From Wyeomyia smithii (taxonomy: Eukaryota > Arthropoda > Insecta > Diptera > Culicidae): 64,000 nt of DNA. The notes beneath the pieces were generated by a model. The model did not search any database and was not told the origin of the DNA. It saw nothing but the letters and a program-made list of their open reading frames with translations. Made by a program: the position numbers and the translations under genes. Of the stretch, positions 55,131-64,000 are shown one piece after another. Position 1 is the stretch's first letter. Every line of letters begins with the position of its first letter. The stretch lies in the NCBI RefSeq assembly GCF_029784165.1, contig NC_073695.1, positions 233,432,380 through 233,496,379 of the forward strand, given 5' to 3'.

Positions 55131-56818
55131 CACAGGTTTCCCCTGGATCTCAAACTGAAGAAATGGAAGATTATAGCTTTTTAACCATTCCTGTGAACTT
55201 TGGTGCCTCTTAGTAAAGATAACTTTATCAGAAACTTAAATAAGTCAACGTAGAAGCAACGAACCCGGTGAGCAATAACTCTGCGGCCTTTTGACGTACT
55301 TCTAACTAAACTGGGGAAACCAAAATTCACAGCAACAGTTGAACAGAAGCTTTATGGCAATGTTGTCGCGCGATGACTGTTATTCGATTAATTTGTTGTG
55401 GAGATGAAGCTAGGTTCCAGTGATAGAAATTCGTCGTTCGTGATAGAAATTCGTCGAGTCTTGGTACGGAGATTGTGATAAAGCCCATGATGTATAGATA
55501 CTCATCATGATAAAGCCATTAGTTAGAGTCTTTTTTAGTTAATTAACAAAATATTTTGATTCGGTTGAAGGACATTGAGTGGTTACTAGCAATGACGGAT
55601 AATGCACTTTCGGCACATTAACAATGCATCTCAGAAGTTTTTATGCATAAATTTGGTCCTATTCTGTTTACTTCCAAATGAAACAGAAACCGTTTTGTAC
55701 AAGGATGGGCCTTATGAATGCGTTTTTAGGTTTTTTATTCGTTTGTTTTTCGAAGGGTCGCGTGAGTCTTACGTGCTGCTCGCCATAACAACGAGGGGAC
55801 ATTCCCACAGGCATTCGGATGGGTATTGTTTATCGTTACGGTGCTGTCGTCCTGGAAGCGAGCGGAGCGAAAAATGTTTGTTATTTTTTCGCGTTAAACA
55901 CTAATTAACGTCGCAATCGTTGGTGAAGGAAAATTTCTACGACGGTTCTGATTGACAGTTTACTTAAGTTAATATTTAGTGTATAATCCTCGTGAAACTT
56001 AGGCGCTGGATTTCGTGACTTTTCTCACTTTTTCGGTACATGGTATCGTCTGGACTACGTCATCGTATTGCAGCAGCGAAGGTAAAAAAACGCAAATCAT
56101 GCAATGAATGACTAGTATTTATTGTTTATGGTTTTCTGAAATGTATCAAGGTCCTATTTAAGTCCCACAAACAAAAGCGTGTTCCAGAAAACTGGATCAT
56201 TGCGTGACTTCGTTTTAATCCGTGAACCTGAAAAAAGTGGGCTAGATCACTACAGCAGCACCACCGGTAGTCATGGAAAGGATATCGACCGCGGAACCTA
56301 AACGGGTCTCGACGAACCTAGCATCCATGTACGGAAGGTAGGTACGGTTAGGAGCCAACACAGAGTCGCACTGGAAGCCCAAAAGATTTTTGTGTGCACA
56401 TGCACGTTGTTCGCAATTTCGCAATTATTTTGGAATTTGCTGTAAAATAATTTCAAAACGATACAATGAAGTTTGATTTTTTACCCTTGTTACGGTACTG
56501 AAAATGACGAGAATGTTTGTGGACTTGTTCTCCTGTTCTCAATGGCAGTCGTATACGTTGTTTTATGTACTTACAATCAGCCCAACATGGCTAGCAATCA
56601 TAAGTGGTATACATATCAGCTTTCCATTCCGGAATCGAGTCTATCGATTCGATTTGGCATTATTTTACTGCCAGTTTATTGGCGCCATTCGTGTGGGATT
56701 GACCTGTTCGGGTTAGATGACTACCAAGCTTTCAAAGATAATACGACGAGGTACTCGAATATGCGTTGAACTTATAGTTTTCATTTTTATCACAAGAATT
56801 GCAGCAGGTCATGAACGA
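55131..56818. other. Region upstream of TTLL1; weak frames only
   Basis: The TTLL1 promoter and any non-coding first exon should lie here. A minus-strand frame at 56242-56424 (ANRTYLPYMDARFVETRLGS-like) has a coding look but no known family. The plus frame before 56819 is open back to 56717 but lacks conservation. Confidence 0.4.
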
Positions 56819-59800
56819 ATGAAGATATGCTTCTGTACGGATTTGGACAAATCGGTTTTGATAAGTAACTTCGAAAAACGTGGCTGGGTTCAGGTTTCCG
56901 CTGATGACGATTGGAATTTCTACTGGGCTGGAACGGGCACCTGCCGGAATATTTTCAGCGTAGACAGTGGCTACCGTATGCACGACAACCAGCTGATTAA
57001 TCATTTTCCCAACCATTATGAGCTGTCTCGGAAAGATTTGCTGGTGAAAAATATCAAACGATACCGGAAGGATCTCGAGAGGGATGGAAATCCCCTCGCA
57101 GAGAAGACTGAAGTTAACATTCCAGGAGGGTCCAAGTATCTGTATCTGGATTTTATACCGGTCACGTTTGTCCTGCCGGCGGACTACAACATGTTCGTCG
57201 AAGAGTATCGCAAGAATCCGCAGAGCACGTGGATTATGAAACCGTGCGGCAAATCGCAGGGTGCCGGAATTTTTCTGATCAATAAGCTGTCCAAGTTGAA
57301 GCGCTGGTCCCGGGAAGCCAAAACGTCGTTTCATCCTCAGATCGGGAAGGAGAGTTATGTCATCTCGAGGTAAGGGCTAATATTATTTTTGGGTTTGTGA
57401 TATGTTTTCTTTCTATCAAATTGTGTACAAACTGTGTTCTTGGATATATGTATTCCTATCTAAGTTTTTTACGCAATCCAAAATCAGTGCCCAGAAGAGA
57501 TATCTAAAAAAAGGCAAACAAATTCACTGTCCGGCTGAAAAATCCTCGGACTCTATAAGAGATGGTACCATCAATAATATTTTGATATTTTTCCTCAAAT
57601 TAGTTATAGCTCTTTGAGTACAGCTGTTGCTATTTGAGATAACTTGAAGAAAATAGTAAAACTCCCAGTGTAGATGAAGTAAAATAAATACAATATATGG
57701 CTTAATAAACATTATCCAGGGTCTGCGCTAGGTACATCAACGCCTCAGAGAACTCACTTCAAAGCATAGAGAATTGCAACAATCGGTTAGAAATGTAATG
57801 GCGTCCGTATTCTGGGATGTGCACGAAATAATATTTATTCAATGTCTCACGAAAAGAAAAACAGCGATAGGTACAGCGGTTGATGGATAAAATCTAGATA
57901 AACATTTCAAAAGGTCCTATCTGCTTTCATCGCTTTTCCGGAGGGACTTTTTATTTTGGTAATGGTTCAGCTTTAGTGACTTTTAGTGTTCTCAAGTCTT
58001 TCAGGAATTCTGCACTGAATCAAAATCGTATGAAAAATCTGATTCTAATGATTATTCAGATTTTTTTCTCAAGGTGTTGCAGCCCACCGCGCCAACCGGT
58101 ATGGAATCGGTTATTTTGGAAAACGATATGTGCAGATAGACAGAAGTCAACATCTGTCACAGCGACGATCTAAAAAAATTCAATTGATTTCCTTCTTTAC
58201 ATTTGGTGAGCTTAAAGAGATAGACGTGCTGTGCTTTATCGAAAGTTACAATCGCAAATAGATGAAATTATAGAATTAGGTATTTTTGGTTGAACTATTT
58301 AAATAAAGAAAAAATTATAAAGCTTAATTTAAATTTAATAGCATTAGTTGAAGCTTTGGAAAAATTTTACAAATTAGTACGGTGACGGAAACTGGGATAC
58401 CAGACACATGTGAGTTGAAACTTATAGATAATATACTCAGGTTAAAATTACGTTGAAAGGCAAACGAATGTCATTCTTCACTAGGGCTTGTAGAGACATT
58501 GGAACAGTAGAAATCCAAACCACGTAGGAAATCATAGGAGAAACTAAATGTATGTAACATGCTCTATTATCATCTACACTTAACCTAACTTTGAAAATAA
58601 ATTTATAGTTTGATCTGCCGCTACTGTTACAACAGAAAGCTGATACAAAATCTTCTCCGTCTGGATCCGAACACAAGGGTCTTGAATGACAAAGTCGAGT
58701 TCTACTCAAAATAGTTTTGTTTACTTCAAAAGTCCGAGGACTTTTGCACCGAACTGTTACGAGCTTTGAGAAAAATCTAAAAAGTAATTTCCTTGAATTT
58801 CCTACCCAGATACATAGAGAACCCGCTGTTGATTGGGGGCAAAAAGTTTGATCTTCGCTTATACGTGCTGGTTACGTCGTTCCGACCGCTGAAAGCTTAC
58901 CTGTTTCGGTTGGGATTCTGTCGGTTTTGTACGGTGAAGTACGACACCAGCGTGACTGAGCTAGACAACATGTACGTGCATTTGACGAATGTCAGCGTTC
59001 AGAAGCATGGGGTAAGTACGAATTTTTAGTTTCATTTTAAGGTGAAACGGTATTGAAGCCACAAACAACCGATTTCGAGCCACCACTTCGAATTTTTAGA
59101 AGTACAAAACTCGAAAATAGGTAGTATGTTCCCTGTGAAAATGATATTCTATGTTTGCATCACCGCAGCAAATATCAAATAGCGTTTTCCTAGGTGACGC
59201 ATTGACTGTTACCACAGAACAGATATGCAACTTCGAACAAAACTCTGCTGCAAATCGGTGCCCAAGCTTTCGCATTCATTTTTTGCTGTTCCATCCTACA
59301 TTTATTTTACAGTGCATCGTTCGAACAGTTTGCTCCAATAGTTTGAACATGCACCAAAAAAATTTTTTTTTGCTTCAATGACCAGGCAAAAAGGTGATCT
59401 TGAATAGTTGAGTCTATCAAAATCAAGTTAAGACAGGATCGCATTCAAGAGATCTTTAAAGCGGAAATTCAGTAACAATTCACAATCAATGTCAATAGAA
59501 CAAATTAAACTAAAAATCTTTGAACCATTCAAACATTCTTTAACAAATTTTCTTGGATCGTACACCTCGCAACAGTTGAACCTATTTTAACCTGTTAGTT
59601 GATTTACTTGAATATCTTCGTTGGATTTGGAAACCGAATTTCTCGACCAACTGCAATATTTTTTTCTCGTACCGTTTATTATTCCTAACATTGCAAGTAA
59701 TGCATATCAGACGCGCTATACACAGCACTGCTTACGACATTGGGTACAATGTAAAAAAATGATTGTCGTTAGTCAAGATATTTAGTTTTCAACTTGGGCA

Positions 59801-60725
59801 ACAATGAAAACATATCATTAAAAATGTATCTACATAAAAACCGTTGCACGTATGCGGGTGGTACTGTACGATTATCATGAAAAGGCACTCTCGCTATACC
59901 AGTACCGAGGAGAACGAAGGATTCTCTCGGCGAAAAAGCGGCGAGAGCTCATACAGTCCTATTATTGAATGAATGGAACGTAAGCTTAATAAAATTTCGA
60001 GTGTAAAATGTATTCTCTCCACCGCTAGATGTCGATACTTAAAATAAAGAGATTTCGTCTCATTTTTTTTCTTGCTGTTACCGAGTCTTGTGCTTTTGAA
60101 AATTTGAAGTGGTGACTCGAAGTCGGCCATTTTTGGCTTCAATACTGTGTTCCTTAATGGAAAATGAAAAATATTTATTGTATTTCACAGGGTGAGTATA
60201 ACAACCATCACGGAGGCAAATGGAGCGTGCAAAACCTGCGCCTGTTTCTGGAAGGCACCCGTGGAAAGGAGGTCACCGATAAGTTGTTTGGGTCGATTAC
60301 CTGGCTGATTGTGCATTCCCTGAAAGCCGTTTCCAGTGTGATGGCTAGCGATCGCCACTGTTTCGAGTGCTACGGTTATGATATTATCATCGATAATACG
60401 CTCAAACCGTGGCTAGTTGAAGTTAACGCTTCTCCATCGCTAACGTCCACAACGGCGAACGATCGCATCCTGAAGTACAAGCTAATCGATAACATACTGA
60501 ATATCGTGCTGCCACCTGATGGCATTCCCGAGTAAGTATCATCACGGTGGGTGCTGTCATTTAGGGATTACATTATTTCTTTGCAGTGTAAGGTGGAACA
60601 AAATTCCCAGCCCCGAAATGCTTGGCAACTTCGACCTGCTGATAGATGAGGAAATCGCTGCCCAGGACGAAAGTGTTCCCAGCACTAACGGCAAGGGTAG
60701 ATCGAGTAGCAACAGATGGAAATGA
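56819..60725 (+). CDS. TTLL1: TTLL1, tubulin polyglutamylase complex catalytic subunit, four coding exons
   Basis: Adds glutamate side chains to tubulin, chiefly on axonemal and neuronal microtubules, within a multi-subunit complex. Exons 56819-57369, 58810-59011, 60191-60531 and 60587-60725 join in phase to 410 residues, close to the usual 420. Starting at ATG 56819 aligns MKICFCTDLDKSVLISNFEK with the family N-terminus. The ATP-grasp core shows STWIMKPCGKSQGAGIFLIN (Lys141), IGGKKFDLRLYVLV (193-206), GFCRFCTVKY, HGGKWSVQNL and, at the active site, HCFECYGYDIIID and LKPWLVEVNASPSLTS (metal-binding Glu328 and Asn330). Introns are 1440, 1179 and 55 bp. AATAAA occurs at 61134. The last two exons are duplicated downstream. 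Confidence 0.94.
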
Positions 60726-61954
60726 GAGTAAATTCGAAAGCGTGCTTTGTTTTTCTTTAATATGTCATATATTTTCAGATTTTTTTTTATTGTTCATCAT
60801 TGTTTGGTTCGAAACGGCCACTCTCGCGGTGGAACAATTAGTTTTTGCTATTTGATGGGTTTTCTTTTATACCTTCGCAACTGGTACCAATGCAAATGAC
60901 AAAAAGTTGGAGAACTCGCTGTGGTTTCAAAATGCGCTATGCTTCAGTTGGTGGTCTCCAAATTTTTATTGAACGCGTTGCTATCGACGCAATTTGTCTA
61001 TTCAAAATAATTTATTTTACTCTTCCTTGTCTACGACTATCGTTTGATTGCTTCAAGCTTTACATCTGCAAATAGTTGTTTTACGGGGGTTTATTCAATT
61101 AAATATTCTCTATAGTTTTTTTTCTTGTAGTTCAATAAACGCTTTCCATATTACTATAATTGTGCGAACGTTTTCTTATTTGTCGTTATTTGTTCGAATC
61201 TAAGTCTCGAAGAGATTCTTCGTTTCGGAATTTCTATTCCTGGTACATGCCGCTGATTGTGATGGGGCAAAAATATTTATATATATTAAAAAAATAAAAC
61301 AAGAATTAAAAAATATTGTAGAACTTGATAGTGTTTTGTATTGGGTTCGTTTGAACCAAAATAAATGAGCGGTTTGAAGAAATGCACAAGGAGCAAATCA
61401 AACAGTAGCATTAATAAACTGCCTGCCCATCTATGGCATCATTTTACATTAGCGATTTTTTTTTTCATTTCCATGTTTTGGTTATCGTTTAAAATAATAT
61501 TGCCAAAGGTTTTGTAAAAGATTATTTAATAAACTTGTCAAGTTAGTAAATATTATGTTGAATAGGTGTTTCCCAAAAACGTTCGTCCTACAGCTCTCCA
61601 GCGTAATATAAAGTAGAAAATGAATAATTGGTAGGTGGAATTAGTTAAAGTAATAGTACATTCAATTTGTTGGGACCCGTTCTTTTTCTTTCATATTTGT
61701 ATTTGAATAAATAAATAAACTTGTATAAAAATAAATAAATTACGTTTCGGCCTGCTTTCTTTGGACTGAACAAACTTTATTCATACAGTTCAACGGTAGC
61801 AAAAAAAAAGCTCTGGTAATCAACAAGCAAATAGGTAGCACTGTATTTTAAACTCGTGTTATCGGTTCACAGCTAATGCAAATTATAGTCGCTATGAATG
61901 TTAGTAACAACAGGTAAATCAAATACACCTTTTGGTAGGATAATTCTACAATAG
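60207..61954 (+). repeat. Duplication unit 1: TTLL1 last exons and 3' flank
   Basis: From ATCACGGAGGC in exon 3 to ...TCTACAATAG. It matches 62250-63999 over its whole length with only a few substitutions and small A/T-run indels. Confidence 0.97.
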
Positions 61955-62249
61955 AGACGACGAAATTCTGTTAATGTTGATTGATTGAATCAACTTCATA
62001 TCAGCTTTGCATATTCGAATTAACTGCCTCTGTGAATACGTTCTAACAGGGCAGTTTGTTATCCGAAATCGGTTATGTTGATCGCAGCCTTTGTGCTGTC
62101 CCAACAGTGGGGGTATTAACTCAATAAACTACAACAGAATTTGATTGCTAGGATCTCGCGAAGAATGTTTGCTTGTGTTGATGCTAGGAAATTTTCACCC
62201 TTCAATTACTTGTTTATTTGCCTTGAAAAAAGGCATTTTGCTGTTCAAA
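61955..62249. other. Spacer between the duplication units
   Basis: 295 bp of AT-rich DNA not shared by the two units. It supplies an in-frame ATG at 62165 ahead of copy 2. Confidence 0.8.
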
Positions 62250-62768
62250 ATCACGGAGGCAAATGGAGCGTGCAAAACCTGCGCCTGTTTCTGGAAGGCA
62301 CCCGTGGAAAGGAGGTCACCGATAAGTTGTTTGGGTCGATTACCTGGCTGATTGTGCATTCCCTGAAAGCCGTTTCCAGTGTGATGGCTAGCGATCGCCA
62401 CTGTTTCGAGTGCTACGGTTATGATATTATCATCGATAATACGCTCAAACCGTGGCTAGTTGAAGTTAACGCTTCTCCATCGCTAACGTCCACAACGGCG
62501 AACGATCGCATCCTGAAGTACAAGCTAATCGATAACATACTGAATATCGTGCTGCCACCTGATGGCATTCCCGAGTAAGTATCATCACGGTGGGTGCTGT
62601 CATTTAGGGATTACATTATTTCTTTGCAGTGTAAGGTGGAACAAAATTCCCAGCCCCGAAATGCTTGGCAACTTCGACCTGCTGATAGATGAGGAAATCG
62701 CTGCCCAGGACGAAAGTGTTCCCAGCACTAACGGCAAGGGTAGATCGAGTAGCAACAGATGGAAATGA
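62250..62768 (+). pseudogene. Partial TTLL1 copy (C-terminal part)
   Basis: Exon 3' portion 62250-62574 and last exon 62630-62768, with the same splice signals, encode the C-terminal ATP-grasp part (from HGGKWSVQNL to the stop) with no amino-acid change from the complete gene. The lysine-containing N-terminal half is missing, so it cannot be a functional ligase by itself. An ATG at 62165 is in frame through the spacer, so a short novel N-terminus fused to this part is formally open. Intact frames and identical sequence imply either very recent duplication or an assembly artefact. Confidence 0.85.
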
Positions 62769-63999
62769 GAGTAAATTCGAAAGCGTGCTTTGTTTTTCTT
62801 TAATATGTCATATATTTTCAGATTTTTTTTTATTGTTCATCATTGTTTGGTTCGAAACGGCCACTCTCGCGGTGGAACAATTAGTTTTTGCTATTTGATG
62901 GGTTTTCTTTTATACCTTCGCAACTGGTACCAATGCAAATGACAAAAAGTTGGAGAACTCGCTGTGGTTTCAAAATGCGCTATGCTTCAGTTGGTGGTCT
63001 CCAAATTTTTATTGAACGCGTTGCTATCGACGCAATTTGTCTATTCAAAATAATTTATTTTACTCTTCCTTGTCTACGACTATCGTTTGATTGCTTCAAG
63101 CTTTACATCTGCAAATAGTTGTTTTACGGGGGTTTATTCAATTAAATATTCTCTATAGTTTTTTTTCTTGTAGTTCAATAAACGCTTTCCATATTACTAT
63201 AATTGTGCGAACGTTTTCTTATTTGTCGTTATTTGTTCGAATCTAAGTCTCGAAGAGATTCTTCGTTTCGGAATTTCTATTCCTGGTACATGCCGCTGAT
63301 TGTGATGGGACAAAAATATTTATATATATATTAAAAAAAAAACAAGAATTAAAAAATATTGTAGAACTTGATAGTGTTTTGTATTGGGTTCGTTTGAACC
63401 AAAATAAATGAGCGGTTTGAAGAAATGCACAAGGAGCAAATCAAACAGTAGCATTAATAAACTGCCTGCCCATCTATGGCATCATTTTACATTAGCGATT
63501 TTTTTTTTTCATTTCCATGTTTTGGTTATCGTTTGAAATAATATTGCCAAAGGTTTTGTAAAAGATTATTTAATAAACTTGTCAAGTTAGTAAATATTAT
63601 GTTGAATAGGTGTTTCCCAAAAACGTTCGTCCTACAGCTCTCCAGCGTAATATAAAGTAGAAAATGAATAATTGGTAGGTGGAATTAGTTAAAGTAATAG
63701 TACATTCAATTTGTTGGGACCCGTTCTTTTTCTTTCATATTTGTATTTGAATAAATAAATAAACTTGTATAAAAATAAATAAATTACGTTTTGGCCTGCT
63801 TTCTTTGGACTGAACAAACTTTATTCATACAGTTCAACGGTAGCAAAAAAAAAAGCTCTGGTAATCAACAAGCAAATAGGTAGCACTGTATTTTAAATTC
63901 GTGTTATCGGTTCACAGCTAATGCAAATTATAGTCGCTATGAATGTTAGTAACAACAGGTAAATCAAATACACCTTTTGGTAGGATAATTCTACAATAG
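62250..63999 (+). repeat. Duplication unit 2
   Basis: Second copy, ending one base before the window edge. Differences seen include GGGGCA/GGGACA, an added TA and altered A-run near 63320, TTTAAAAT/TTTGAAAT, GTTTCGG/GTTTTGG and AACTCG/AATTCG. All of these are non-coding. Confidence 0.97.
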
Positions 64000-64000
64000 C

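Noticed and set aside
56041..56082. ATG-led mini-exon ending AAG|GTAAAA upstream of TTLL1
   Set aside because: Its phase does not match the first conserved TTLL1 exon, which already has a well-placed ATG at 56819.
56473..56769. Plus-strand frame of about 98 codons before TTLL1
   Set aside because: No domain, overlapped by another open frame, and no conserved start.

Overview
The window is insect nuclear DNA, almost certainly from a culicine (Aedes-like) mosquito. Genes are spliced with short GT-AG introns (55-149 bp, apart from two longer TTLL1 introns). Intergenic DNA is AT-rich and crowded with transposon relics: a tRNA-derived SINE of the type I recall from Aedes (Feilai-like), RTE and Jockey-clade LINEs, a P-like element with a THAP domain, a Gypsy LTR element and many MITEs. 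The species assignment is inference. All coordinates were worked out by eye.

Confident host genes: the 3' part of a C2H2 zinc-finger gene (1-926 +); a single-exon gene of unknown function with beta-helix-like repeats (15753-16070 -); bora, the Aurora-A/Polo activator, with four coding exons (33767-35761 -); a small conserved cysteine-rich gene (42129-42488 +) convergent with mRpL23 (42577-43094 -); the complex III subunit UQCRQ/QCR8 (44454-44767 +) convergent with an XPG/FEN1-like PIN-domain gene (44965-46832 -); and the tubulin polyglutamylase subunit TTLL1 (56819-60725 +). Between about 42 and 47 kb there are four compact housekeeping genes, arranged as two convergent pairs.

The rest is mobile-element archaeology. 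1.9-6.6 kb: Jockey gag and RTE fragments. 8.1-12.7 kb: a decayed but nearly full-length P-element-like transposase gene. 13-22.7 kb: inverted repeat copies, a 791-bp hAT-like element carrying a WD-repeat-like gene fragment, a three-level nested DNA-transposon complex with a mariner-type transposase relic, and a MITE. 24.3-26.3 kb: a second, oppositely oriented copy of the Jockey element. 26.5-30.1 kb: a young internally deleted Gypsy element whose two LTRs differ at one base and which has a perfect 5-bp target duplication. 31-41.9 kb: several MITEs with readable ends. 48.6-53.1 kb: an RTE-clade LINE split by a 1.48-kb DNA element with a perfect 10-bp target duplication. 53.4-54.5 kb: two further MITEs.

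The most notable structures are: (1) a roughly 1.75-kb duplication of the 3' end of TTLL1 (60207-61954 and 62250-63999), over 99% identical, which is either a very recent duplication or an assembly haplotig; (2) two independent transposon insertions inside palindromes; (3) the hAT-like element with a captured coding fragment; (4) the P-like element with its THAP domain and splice sites intact. I found no CRISPR array, no operon and nothing bacterial, and I see no strong evidence for a wholly new biological system.
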